64,000 nucleotides of DNA from contig NZ_CP045118.1 of the NCBI RefSeq assembly GCF_009189165.1, positions 1,302,001-1,366,000 of the forward strand, written 5' to 3'. The stretch comes from Pseudomonas sp. SCB32 (lineage in GTDB: Bacteria; Pseudomonadota; Gammaproteobacteria; Pseudomonadales; Pseudomonadaceae). The notes under the pieces were generated by a model that was not told the DNA's origin, searched no databases, and was given only the letters and a program-made list of their open reading frames with translations. The translations under genes and the position numbers were made by a program. Every line of letters begins with the position of its first letter. Within the stretch, counting starts at the first letter, position 1. Below are positions 20,801 through 27,898 of the stretch, in pieces.

Positions 20801-20969
20801 CCTCGGCATGGACTCGCTGATGTCGACGGATATCCAGCTGCAGCTGGAGCAGAAGCTGGGCGTCACCTATTCGGTCATCGAACTGTTGGGCGCTTCCACC
20901 ATTGGCAAGCTCACCGAGCGCGCGCTGATTCAGATTCACGAGGGCGCCGACGGTTCGGCAGCACTCTAA
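14832..20969 (+). CDS. Iterative type I polyketide synthase (KS-AT-DH-psiER-KR-ACP)
   Basis: A single-module PKS of 2045 residues. KS (about 14-440) has C188 in DTACSSS, H323 and H359. AT (about 540-850) has S632 in GHSVGE and VPYHSP at the specificity site, suggesting malonyl. DH (about 880-1180) has H927 in HVVDGAPIMP and D1094. A structural KR half and an ER-like segment (about 1390-1660) follow; the ER lacks a recognisable NADPH glycine motif. KR (about 1680-1880) has TGGFGGLG, S1816, Y1829 and N1833. The ACP carries S1995 in GMDSL. There is no thioesterase, so release probably falls to the next gene. With DH and KR intact and ER probably dead, a polyene or partly reduced chain is expected. 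Confidence 0.93.
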   Translation: MYQVGQSHSCNPDGKIAVIGSACRFPGKSHSPEFFFEQLLAGRTCVGPVPEGRWAAEKFTNTRDVAGKAYVARGHFLEDYDFRTFDADFFRLSPREVEFLDPQQRLLLELSWEAMENAGLDVEALAGSRTGVFVGGFTVDHLLNQFGSSARDSIGSHSAAGATLTMLSNRISYAFDFCGPSLSIDTACSSSLVALAQGVTAISAGQCEMALIGGANFMLRPEYSIAMSKGRFLARDGRSKSFDARADGYGRGEGGGIVILKDYAAALRDGDEILAIIEGAGVNQDGRTSGITVPNPEAQRALMEDVLAASGCTAEDIDYIEAHGTGTPVGDPRETSAIAQVYGRDGHCVVGSVKANIGHLEAAAGMASVIKSLMMLRHGVIPPVAGLEEVNPEIPAQVSLPRSVIPLGSTERQRRIAINSFGYGGTNAHVIIGSAPQAAGPDANNVSAASVAVLPVSARDGKALRERAGQLATLLESEPATALEDVLYTAGVRRTHLDHRLAVSGESREELAAHLRSFAAGEAPEAGSEGIRPFKGDGRIAFVYTGMGPQWWAMGRELLRENALFRQALERADAIFRNISGFSILQEMLREEGASQIKRTEFAQPANFMIQYGLTDVLKAEGIEPDSVIGHSVGEVASGWASGMLSLEDALRVSYHRSRIQATTAGTGGMLALGLSMEDAAELMAPYAQAVSFAAINSPGSVTLAGDREALECIRQSATERGVFARALDVEVPYHSPLMEPLKPALRDALAQLRPVHPHIDLYSTVTGGLIGAPGGERFYDAEYWCDNVRNPVYFADAISAMIDDGHTLFVEVGPHPVLRRSLEEIAAAKGTEIRTVSTLWMNRPETRALRLAICDIYAQGGAVDWAARTPQGRLVEMPGYPWQRQLLWRESRTQERDRLAVEQAPLSVAAGGADLNLQRLNYLFDHVVDGAPIMPAAGYLETLCEEARRFWPEQAGVQLRDVRIHQALVLDHDRALRLDISLDPLSQRARLTSRTNEEPQAAVLHAEASLYPCAGKVPVARIAAPAGMAVETLEAHELYVGLRELSLQYGPAFQSIVALQRDRIAKRAEARLCRPADAGEGAEHYVLHPSLLDGCFQVALTLLGDEDGAYLPVSLAALEVYRNLPEEIICRAQVVSQDEAQIICDFELSDPQGQLLARIDGLSCRALRGAARHDEFPAGDYQRTWAQLPEAIGQGRQAGRVLVLGECDDELADSVAADVEALGLVSDRCGWSELAGYPRLAEVQRVIGFSLAGCAASDDFTGEHDIAEMLQAVQALSAQARDLPLLMVTRNAHAVSDDEQVIPAQAAIAGFMRVVRNEFAQLRQTLVDVQADANGALPSVDRAALLDVLIAERLIDEIALRAGRPYGAKLVQSGWLQAPAKVTVSAASGVELSLQAGRYTARVLPRQSLPEDAYELEVERLALQHGAQDQPVGVVGVIVRAGSRAARFPVGMRVAGLVPRRIASRMIVDESIALLEPVSGAGASALCAPVEVQALEIVRRAVMAQGARAMVVDGALGDALSRRLEADGVVVERVSADLSDWRRDNRDGSFDMMAGPLAQWGRLTGFFPLAKGGQLVDLDRGTAPIGVPPQCGQLVRLSSDLSHLVEDEGYRASLQNLLAAPAPSLAEPQLRIAELLAEEGVELPVALLAGDWVELRVRDDEREFVAEASDLPLFRSAGVYLVTGGFGGLGCAVARWLAANGAGHVALVGRRGLDTPGAVELLDELRALGAQASAHALDVADTTAVAALVRELHRPGRPLLGIYHAAGVLEDRLLMQMQPDQLSRVMQPKTLGAWALHEAAQDCGAPLEQFVLFSSIAALVGNSRQANYCAANGYLEGLAQLRRHQGQVALAVNFGAIAGVGMLESDARIAQHLTQIGLPPLPVQTALRGLGRALVHGLEQVAISAAADWGRWASYESVGGTCATFADLIAASRASSGRDGSLVEQLHAALRGVEASEAMAILQELITGVVASGLKTTPERLRADQSFDSLGMDSLMSTDIQLQLEQKLGVTYSVIELLGASTIGKLTERALIQIHEGADGSAAL

Positions 20970-20986
20970 CAACGAGATAAGGAACC

Positions 20987-22288
20987 ATGCCTCAAACGAA
21001 AAAGAAACTGGAGGAACTGCTGGGCAAAGTGCGTTCGAGCATCGGTTGCCAGCAGGCACCTGCGGCCACCTACAAGCCGGTGCCGCCCTCCCTGAGCGAC
21101 TATCCCGAGCACGCGCTGCTGCAGAGCATGCAGCAGCTCTACCGCGAGGGCAGTGGCCTGCGCAATCCCTACTTCCTCCCGCGCAGCGCGGAGGTCGGCG
21201 GCACCTTGCGCATCGAGGAGAAGGATTACATCACCTTCTCCAACTACAACTACCTCGGGCTGTCCCATGATCCCCGGGTGCGGCAGGCCGTGCACGAGGC
21301 CGTGGATCGCTACGGCTGCCACGCCGGTGCCGCCCGCATGGTCGGCGGCGAGATCGAACTGCACGCGCAGCTGGAGGCCGAACTGGCCGATTTTACCGGC
21401 TTCGAGGATGCACTGGTGTCCGTTGGCGGCTACAGCACCAACGTGGCGGTGATCGGTTATCTGCTCGATCGCCGCGACCTGATCCTGCACGACGAGTACA
21501 TGCACAACAGCGGCCTGATGGGCGCGGTCATGTCCGGCGCCCGTCGCATCGCCTTCCCGCACAACGACATGGATGCTCTGGAGCGCCTGCTGCGCGAGCA
21601 CCGCTCGCAGCATCGCCGCACGCTGATTGTGGTCGAAGGTGCGTACAGCATGGACGGCGACCTGGTCGACCTGCCGCGTGTGGTGGAGCTCAAGCAGCGC
21701 CACGGCGCCTGGCTGATGGTCGACGAGGCGCACTCCTGCGGCACCGTCGGTGCCACCGGCCGTGGCGTATGCGAGTACTTCGGCGTCTCGACCTCGGACA
21801 TCGACCTGATGATGGGGACCCTGTCCAAGAGCTTCGCCAGCTGTGGCGGTTTCCTCGTCGGCCGGCGCGAGCTGATCGATCTGCTCCGGCATTTCTGCCC
21901 GGGCCTGTTGCTGTACAGCACGGGTATCAGCCCGGCCAACGCGGCGGCGGCACTCGCCGCCCTGCGTCTGATGCGCGAGGAGCCGGAGCGCGTCGCGAAG
22001 CTGCAGAACAACGCGCGACGCTTCCGCGAACTGGCCATCGCCAACGGCCTGGATTGCCGCACGGCGGTGCCGGGCGTACCGATCGTACCGCTGATGATCG
22101 ACAACGACGGCGCCTTGAAACTCATGTCGCGACTCTTCGAGAACGGCGTAATCGCTCATGCCGTCATGCATCCGGTGGTTCCTCGCGACGCGGCGCGGCT
22201 GCGTTGCTTCATCAGTGCCGAGCACGACGAGGCAATGATCCAGCGCACCCTCGAACTGATCGTCGCCTGCACGACACATCAACCCTGA
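20987..22288 (+). CDS. PLP-dependent alpha-oxoamine synthase (class II aminotransferase fold)
   Basis: A 433-residue member of the family that includes BioF, KBL, HemA and serine palmitoyltransferase. These enzymes condense an acyl thioester with an amino acid, with loss of CO2, to give an alpha-amino ketone. Visible features are the SNYNYLGLS motif, GCHAGAARMVGG, D246/H249 in DEAHS and the Schiff-base lysine K281 in LSKSFASCGG. A 70-residue N-terminal extension precedes the fold. It lies 17 bases after the PKS, which has no thioesterase, so it probably releases the chain from the ACP as an amino ketone. The amino acid used is unknown. A biotin role is unlikely in this context. Confidence 0.9.
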   Translation: MPQTKKKLEELLGKVRSSIGCQQAPAATYKPVPPSLSDYPEHALLQSMQQLYREGSGLRNPYFLPRSAEVGGTLRIEEKDYITFSNYNYLGLSHDPRVRQAVHEAVDRYGCHAGAARMVGGEIELHAQLEAELADFTGFEDALVSVGGYSTNVAVIGYLLDRRDLILHDEYMHNSGLMGAVMSGARRIAFPHNDMDALERLLREHRSQHRRTLIVVEGAYSMDGDLVDLPRVVELKQRHGAWLMVDEAHSCGTVGATGRGVCEYFGVSTSDIDLMMGTLSKSFASCGGFLVGRRELIDLLRHFCPGLLLYSTGISPANAAAALAALRLMREEPERVAKLQNNARRFRELAIANGLDCRTAVPGVPIVPLMIDNDGALKLMSRLFENGVIAHAVMHPVVPRDAARLRCFISAEHDEAMIQRTLELIVACTTHQP

Positions 22289-22318
22289 CCTGAAACCTCA
22301 CTCAAAGGAAATCTTCCC

Positions 22319-23122
22319 ATGACTCTCCGTCACCTTGCGGTGGCCGGTGCTCTGCTCGGCTGCCTGACTTTCCAATGCCAGGCCGATACCGCTACCGACA
22401 ACCGTGCCCGCGGCCTGGAAATCGCCCGTACCGTGGACAGCCACGATGCCGGCTTCGTCGACTATGTGGTCGACGGCCGCATGACCCTCAAGCGCCCAGG
22501 CGGTGCCACCGCCGAGCGCGGCTTCCGCATGAGCACGCTGGAAGTCCGCGATGGCGGCGACAAGCGCATCGTGGTGTTCTCGCAACCGCGTGACCTGGCT
22601 GGCTTCGTCTCGCTGACCTACGCCAATACCGCCGCTGCCGATGACCAGTGGATCTACCTGCCCGCCACCAAGCGCGTGAAACGCCTGGCTGCGCGGGACA
22701 AGACCGGCTCGTTCGCCGGCTCCGAGTTCTCCTACGAGGACATTTCCACCTGGGAGCTGGGCAACTACGACTACGAATTCATCAAGGAAGAACCCTGCGG
22801 TACACCGGCGACCACTTGCTACACCCTGGCCAACCTGCCCAAGTACGAGTACTCGGGATATTCGAAGCTGGTCGAAACCATCGATCCGCGCATCTGGCAA
22901 CCGGTGCGCATCGTCTATTCCGACAAGACCGGTCGTGAGCTCAAGAAGCTGGAGTTCTTCGACTACAAGCAGTACGGCAAGCACTGGCGCCCCTCGCGTA
23001 TCGTCATGACCAACCTGCGCGATGGTGCCGAGTCGGAGATCGTCTGGAGCGATTACCGCTTCGGCACTGGCTTGAAGGCCGCCGACATGACCGATAGCCG
23101 TCTGAGCTCCTGGTCGCGATGA
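22319..23122 (+). CDS. LolA-like outer membrane lipoprotein-sorting family protein
   Basis: A 267-residue periplasmic protein with a signal peptide (about residues 1-22). The body matches the LolA-like family often paired with MMPL transporters: ARGLEIARTVDSHDAGFVDY near the start, ADDQWIYLPATKRVKRLAA in the centre and a C-terminal W-D-Y-R-F-G pattern. Such proteins have an open hydrophobic barrel that can carry lipids. Here it probably shuttles the PKS product across the periplasm. The stop overlaps the next start by four bases. Confidence 0.82.
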   Translation: MTLRHLAVAGALLGCLTFQCQADTATDNRARGLEIARTVDSHDAGFVDYVVDGRMTLKRPGGATAERGFRMSTLEVRDGGDKRIVVFSQPRDLAGFVSLTYANTAAADDQWIYLPATKRVKRLAARDKTGSFAGSEFSYEDISTWELGNYDYEFIKEEPCGTPATTCYTLANLPKYEYSGYSKLVETIDPRIWQPVRIVYSDKTGRELKKLEFFDYKQYGKHWRPSRIVMTNLRDGAESEIVWSDYRFGTGLKAADMTDSRLSSWSR

Positions 23123-24327
23123 TCGATTCCTCGAAACGGCCGTACCTGCTGGGCTGCTCCGCGCTGCTCTGCCTGCTCATCCACGATGCCGCGCGTGCTG
23201 ACGTGCGCGGCGTCGTGGGGGCGGAATTGAGCTTCTACCGGAAGTCACCGCAGTACCCGGGGCAGAGTGGCGATCGTCAGCAGGGTGCCCTGCATGCCGG
23301 GCTGATCGCAGGGGGCAGGACCGCACAGGACCTGCTCTACGACGTGGAGCTGCATGCCCGGCACAAACCGACGGCGGCCCGTGTCGACTCCGGTGATGTC
23401 CGTCAGGCCACCATCGGCAGGAACACCGAGCAGGTCGAGTGGTCGGCGGGCGTGCTGGCCGAGAGCTGGGGAACGCTGGAGGCGTACAACCCGGTGGACA
23501 TCATCAACCAGCGTGACCAGGACGAGGACTTCCGCGGCAAGGTCAAGCTGGGCCAACCGGGCGCCAAGGCGTCCGTGCGGCTGAATGACGATACCCAATT
23601 GACGTTGTATGGCACCACCTACGCTCGCGAACGTCGCTACGCCGAAGGTGGCGAGCGTAATCAGTTGCTCCCTGCGCCCGTGCGCCACAGCAAGTTCGAA
23701 GACGGGAATCTGTCGCCGGAGGTCGCGGCCCGCGTGCAGCACCGGGCGACAGAAAACCTGGATGTCGCAGCGTCCTATTTCGTCGGCCACTCGCGTGAGC
23801 CGCTGCTCACGCCATTGCTCGGCCCCAAGGGGCTCGAAGGCTTCGATGCCTACTACGAGAAGGAGCAACAGGCCGGCTTCGAGGCCCAGTACGTGGTGGG
23901 CGACAGCGTTCTCAAGAGCGAGGTGGTTCACCGCGATGCCGCTTCCGACAAGTCCTGGGGCGGTGGCGTGGGGATCGAGACCACCTTCAGCAAGCTCGCA
24001 GGCGGGGTCGGTGATCTGTCCACCTATCTCGAACTGTACGGCGACACCCGCTCCGACAAGGCTCCGACCACTCCGATGGATCATGACCTCTATGCCGGTA
24101 TGCGTTACGCGCGCAACGATCCACGGGGAACGGTGTTCGAGCTGCAATTCACCCATGACTTCGAATGGAAGTCCGAACTCATCCAGCTCAATGCCTCGCA
24201 GCGTGTCTTCGAAGACACGGTGGTGACCACCTCGCTCCTGGTGCCTCAACGCACCCAGGACGATCCGGCACTCACGGGGCTTTCCAATGATGTCCAGTTG
24301 ACGGTCGGCGTGAGCTGGTACCGCTGA
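23119..24327 (+). CDS. Outer-membrane beta-barrel protein (DUF1302-like) of the PKS operon
   Basis: A 402-residue protein with an N-terminal signal (cleavage near ARA-DV, about residue 28) and alternating amphipathic strands such as LYDVELHARH, TQLTLYGTTY and EFTHDF-like segments, ending in GVSWYR. This fits an outer-membrane barrel. The VEWSAGVLAESWGTLEAYNPVDIINQRD segment resembles DUF1302/DUF1302-like barrels found with RND/MMPL exporters. It overlaps the LolA-like gene, so the two are probably translated together. Likely role: outer-membrane exit or insertion point for the product. Confidence 0.7.
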   Translation: MIDSSKRPYLLGCSALLCLLIHDAARADVRGVVGAELSFYRKSPQYPGQSGDRQQGALHAGLIAGGRTAQDLLYDVELHARHKPTAARVDSGDVRQATIGRNTEQVEWSAGVLAESWGTLEAYNPVDIINQRDQDEDFRGKVKLGQPGAKASVRLNDDTQLTLYGTTYARERRYAEGGERNQLLPAPVRHSKFEDGNLSPEVAARVQHRATENLDVAASYFVGHSREPLLTPLLGPKGLEGFDAYYEKEQQAGFEAQYVVGDSVLKSEVVHRDAASDKSWGGGVGIETTFSKLAGGVGDLSTYLELYGDTRSDKAPTTPMDHDLYAGMRYARNDPRGTVFELQFTHDFEWKSELIQLNASQRVFEDTVVTTSLLVPQRTQDDPALTGLSNDVQLTVGVSWYR

Positions 24328-24343
24328 CAAGAGAGATTTACCT

Positions 24344-26722
24344 ATGACGATCGAACCAGGCGCTGCCGTTGCCCACGAGCACGGCCCGCAAAACAGGCGC
24401 GAAGCGATGATGCACGCATACGCCGACTGGGTTACCGGCAAGCCCTGGCGAACGGTGCTGCTGGCGCTGCTGGTGATGCTGGCGCTGGCCTCGGGCCTGA
24501 GCCATCTGACCTTCCGCAGCGATAACCGGGTCTTCTTCGGTGAAGACAACCCGGACCTGATCGCCCTCGATCAGTTCGATGCCACCTACGGCCGCGACGA
24601 TACCCTGCTGTTCGTGGTGACAGCGCGCGACGGTGACCTGTTCACGCCGGAGCGCCTGAAGGCTCTCAACGAACTGACCGATGCCGCCTGGACCCTGCCC
24701 GAGGCCAAGCGGGTCGATTCGCCCACCAACTTTCAGCGTGCGCAGGCGGTCGGGGATGACATCAACATCGACCAGCTTGCCCGTTCCGGCGATGTGCTCA
24801 GCGACACCGATGCCCGGCGCCTCAAGCAGGAGGCTGCGCTGGAGCCATTGCTGATCGACCGGCTGTTGTCCCGCGATGGCCGCACCGCCATGGTGGCGGT
24901 GAGCTTCCTGTTCGACCCGGTGAAAGTCTCCGACCAGACCCTGGCAGCCATGGCGGCCGGCCAGAAAATCAACGATGCCTTCGCCCTCAAGCATCCTGAC
25001 CTGGAAGTCGGACTGTCCGGCTCCGTGGCGCTGGACGACGCCTTCGTCGTGGCCAGCACCTATGACAGCGCCGTGCTGCTGCCGATCATGGTGGTCGTGC
25101 TGCTGGGCATCATCGTCGTTGCCATCCGCTCGTTCGCCGGCGCGCTGGCGACTTTCTGCGTGGTGATCCTCGGCACCCTGAGCGCACTCGGGACGTCGGC
25201 GCTGATGGGTATTCCGCTGTCCTCGCCGAGCGTAGCGGCGCCGAACATCATCCTGACCATCGCCTGCTGCGACTGCATTCACCTGTGTTCCGGGATGATG
25301 CGGCTGCGCCGCGAGGGGCTGAGCCGCCGCGACGCGGTCCGCGAAATCCTGATCGAATGCGGCTGGCCGGTGACGCTGACCACCATCACCACGGCCATCG
25401 GCTTCCTCTCCATGGTCTTCAGCGCGGTGCCGCCGTTCGCCCATCTGGGCGTGATCGTGGCGCTGGGTTCGGTGCTGGCCTGGTTCCTGACCATGACCTT
25501 CCTGCCCGCGCTGTTGTGCATCCTGCCGTGGAAAGGGCCGTCCCGCGCGATGCCGGCGGAAATGCTCAGCCTGCGAGTGGCCGAGATGGTGATGAAGCGA
25601 CCGGGCAAGGTATTGGCCGGGGTGGGGCTGGTGGCCGTGGTGTTGTCGTCACTGGCGTTCTCCAACACGCTCGATGACCGCTACGTGCGCTACTTCGATG
25701 GCAGCTTCGCCTTCCGTCAGGCAACCGACCGTCTGAACCACGACCTGGGCGGCTTCTACACCCTGGAGTTCTCTCTGGACTCCGGCGAGGACGACGGGAT
25801 CGTGCAACCCGAATACCTGGCCGAGGTGGACCGTTTCGCCGACTGGTTGCGCCAGCAGCCGGGAGTGACCCATGTGCATGGCCTGCCCGACATCATGAAA
25901 ACCATCAACCGTGCCATGAATGGCGGCGGCCAGGATGAGTACCGGCTGCCCGCGGCGCGCGACGTCACGGCGCAGTTCCTGGCGCTGTATGAGATGTCGT
26001 TGCCCTTCGGGACTGACCTCAAGAACCAGCTCACCGCCGACAAGCGCTACAGCCGGCTGAGTGTCAGCCTGGGGGATGTCTCCACGGCGTCGATGGCCGA
26101 CCTGCAGGTGCGCGCCGAGCAGTGGGCGCGCGCGAACACTCCGCTGATCGCCGACTCGGCCCGCGCCACCGGTACCTCGCTGCTGTTCGCCCATATCGGC
26201 AACCGCAATATCGAGGAAATGTACGTCGGCATCTTCAGCGGCATCCTGGTGGTCTGGGTGATCTTCGTGATCGCCTTCCGTTCCGTTGGCTTGAGCCTGA
26301 TCGGCACCATCGCCAATACCGTGCCGTCCCTGGCCACGCTGGGGGCCTGGGCGCTGGTCAACGGTGAGGTCGGGATGGCTGTGGCGACGGTGGCATCGGT
26401 CACCTTCGGCGTCATCGTCGATGACACCATTCACATGCTCTCGACCTATGCGCGCCTGCGCCGCCAGGAAAAACTGTCGCCGGAAGACGCGGTACGCGGC
26501 GCGTTCCGCACGGTGGGGCCGGGTATGATCGCGATGACCCTGGCGCTGTCCTCGGGGTTTGCCTGCCTGACTTTCTCAGGGTTCCAGATCAATTCCTGGA
26601 TGGGGCTGATGGCCTCGATGACCATTCTCATCGCGGTGCTTTTCGACCTGCTGTTCATCCCCGCCGTGCTGCTGGTCTTCGCCAACTGGCGACGGTCCCG
26701 GGAGGCGGCCCTGGCGCCCTGA
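24344..26722 (+). CDS. MMPL/RND-superfamily transporter
   Basis: A 792-residue inner-membrane transporter with the RND layout: TM1 (about 38-56), a first periplasmic loop, TMs 2-6 with VVLLGIIVVAIRSFAG and SPSVAAPNIILTIACCDCIHL, a second loop, then TMs 8-12 containing VTFGVIVDDTIHMLSTY. The acidic residues D-D in TM10 match proton-relay positions. No membrane-fusion or TolC partner is nearby, which fits lipid-exporting MMPL/HAE-type members. It is last in the PKS operon, 16 bases after the barrel gene, and probably exports the amino-polyketide. Confidence 0.88.
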   Translation: MTIEPGAAVAHEHGPQNRREAMMHAYADWVTGKPWRTVLLALLVMLALASGLSHLTFRSDNRVFFGEDNPDLIALDQFDATYGRDDTLLFVVTARDGDLFTPERLKALNELTDAAWTLPEAKRVDSPTNFQRAQAVGDDINIDQLARSGDVLSDTDARRLKQEAALEPLLIDRLLSRDGRTAMVAVSFLFDPVKVSDQTLAAMAAGQKINDAFALKHPDLEVGLSGSVALDDAFVVASTYDSAVLLPIMVVVLLGIIVVAIRSFAGALATFCVVILGTLSALGTSALMGIPLSSPSVAAPNIILTIACCDCIHLCSGMMRLRREGLSRRDAVREILIECGWPVTLTTITTAIGFLSMVFSAVPPFAHLGVIVALGSVLAWFLTMTFLPALLCILPWKGPSRAMPAEMLSLRVAEMVMKRPGKVLAGVGLVAVVLSSLAFSNTLDDRYVRYFDGSFAFRQATDRLNHDLGGFYTLEFSLDSGEDDGIVQPEYLAEVDRFADWLRQQPGVTHVHGLPDIMKTINRAMNGGGQDEYRLPAARDVTAQFLALYEMSLPFGTDLKNQLTADKRYSRLSVSLGDVSTASMADLQVRAEQWARANTPLIADSARATGTSLLFAHIGNRNIEEMYVGIFSGILVVWVIFVIAFRSVGLSLIGTIANTVPSLATLGAWALVNGEVGMAVATVASVTFGVIVDDTIHMLSTYARLRRQEKLSPEDAVRGAFRTVGPGMIAMTLALSSGFACLTFSGFQINSWMGLMASMTILIAVLFDLLFIPAVLLVFANWRRSREAALAP

Positions 26723-26796
26723 CGGGCGACGTTGCCGCTGGCGCCTTGCAAGCGGAGCGCAGCGAAACCTTGCGGGTTTCGCTGCGAGGTCGAGCG

Positions 26797-27570
26797 TTAC
26801 AGGCTGCTCACCAGGTGCCCGCCATCCACCGCCAGCACGGCGCCGGTCATGAAGGCACCGGCGTCGCTGGCCAGCAGCAGGAAGGGGCCTTCCAGCTCCC
26901 TCAGCTGACCCAGGCGGCGCATGGGCACGGTATCGCGGATATAGGCCTGGCCCTTCTCGCTGTCGAAATAAGCGTCGTTCATTTCCGTCTTGAAGTAGCC
27001 CGGGGCGATGGCGTTGACGCGTACCTGGTAGCGCGCCAGTTCCAGCGCGAGGGACTTGCTCAGCTGCACCACGCCGGCCTTGGCCGCGCAGTAATGGCTG
27101 TAGCCCCCGCCCACCCGCAGGCCGAGGATCGAGGCGATGTTGACGATGCTGCCGCCGCGCTTCGCCTTGGCCAGGCGCTGCGCCGCGCACTGGGCCACGC
27201 GCCAGACACCGTCGAGGTTGGTGGAGAGCATGCTGCGCCAGTCGTCTTCTGTGATCTCCAGTGCACGCTGGCCGTTGCCGATGCCGGCGTTGTTCAGCAC
27301 TACCTCGACCACGCCGAACTGTGCCTCGGCGCTGTCGAAGGCGGCCTCGACGCTGGCGCGGTCGGTCACATCCAGCGCCACGGCGTGGGCTTCGCCGCTG
27401 TCGGCACGGATGGCTTCAGCCAGTTGCGACAGGCGCTCGGTGCGTCGTGCGGCCAGCACCACCCGCGCCCCGGCGCTGGCGGCGACGCGCGCCAGGTGGG
27501 CGCCGATGCCGCTGGAAGCGCCGGTGATCAGCACGGTCTTGCCGGCCAGGGAGAAGAGGTCGTTGCTCAT
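26797..27570 (-). CDS. SDR family NAD(P)-dependent oxidoreductase
   Basis: A classical short-chain dehydrogenase of 257 residues with TGASSGIG (16-23), NNAG at about 93, and catalytic S147, Y160 and K164 in YSHYCAAK. It also has the usual C-terminal FMTGAVLAVDGGH. The substrate is unknown. It is convergent with the PKS operon, 74 bases away, so it may or may not serve that pathway; a reductase acting on a 3-keto or amino-ketone product is only a possibility. AAAGGTG precedes the ATG. Confidence 0.88.
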   Translation of the reverse strand: MSNDLFSLAGKTVLITGASSGIGAHLARVAASAGARVVLAARRTERLSQLAEAIRADSGEAHAVALDVTDRASVEAAFDSAEAQFGVVEVVLNNAGIGNGQRALEITEDDWRSMLSTNLDGVWRVAQCAAQRLAKAKRGGSIVNIASILGLRVGGGYSHYCAAKAGVVQLSKSLALELARYQVRVNAIAPGYFKTEMNDAYFDSEKGQAYIRDTVPMRRLGQLRELEGPFLLLASDAGAFMTGAVLAVDGGHLVSSL

Positions 27571-27722
27571 GGCTGCACCTTTGTCAGAGAGCGAAATCGC
27601 TGGTCGACAAGGTTAGCCCGAGGCGCCCTCAAGGGCGTGCAGGGTTAGCCATTCGCAGCACGAATGAGCGGGAGCGACTGGCTTCTCGCGGGGAGAACTG
27701 TGTCTGGGCTTCTCCCTCACCC

Positions 27723-27755
27723 CAGCCCTCACCCTCTGGGAGAGGGTGAGGGCTG
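27723..27755. repeat. Long perfect inverted repeat
   Basis: CAGCCCTCACCCTCT and its exact complement flank a three-base loop (GGG). Fifteen paired bases make a very stable hairpin. The sequence is of a kind often scattered in Pseudomonas intergenic DNA. It lies in the 328-base gap between the SDR and the amidotransferase gene, with a REP-like element and a terminator. Confidence 0.75.
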
Positions 27756-27774
27756 ATCCGGGCACGGAAATACC

Positions 27775-27824
27775 CTGTAGGAGTGGGCCATGCCTGCGAT
27801 CGCGCGCATGGCGCGCTCCTACAG
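27775..27824. repeat. REP-like palindrome
   Basis: CTGTAGGAGTGGGCCATGCC is followed by a short centre and the complementary GCATGGCGCGCTCCTACAG. It belongs to the same family as the elements at 36832, 37513 and 13050. Confidence 0.7.
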
Positions 27825-27850
27825 TCGATACGCCGTGTCTGGGGCGCCCA

Positions 27851-27883
27851 AGAAAAAGCCCGGCACATGGCCGGGCTTTTTCA
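27851..27883 (-). terminator. Bidirectional rho-independent terminator
   Basis: AAAAAGCCCGG (27853-27863) and CCGGGCTTTTT (27871-27881) form a stem with runs of A and T on both sides. It lies just after the stop of the amidotransferase gene on the minus strand. Confidence 0.85.
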
Positions 27884-27898
27884 TGACGCGGGTGACGC

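Noticed and set aside
14817..21059. Very long minus-strand open frames opposite the PKS
   Set aside because: They mirror the codon structure of the PKS and contain no recognisable motif or ribosome site.
20987..22288. Calling the alpha-oxoamine synthase BioF, KBL or HemA
   Set aside because: No biotin, threonine or heme genes are near, the N-terminus is extended, and it directly follows a thioesterase-less PKS.
24344..26722. Treating the RND protein as a multidrug efflux pump
   Set aside because: It is shorter than the roughly 1040-residue HAE1 pumps and lacks fusion-protein and TolC-type partners; the LolA-like and barrel neighbours suggest lipid export.
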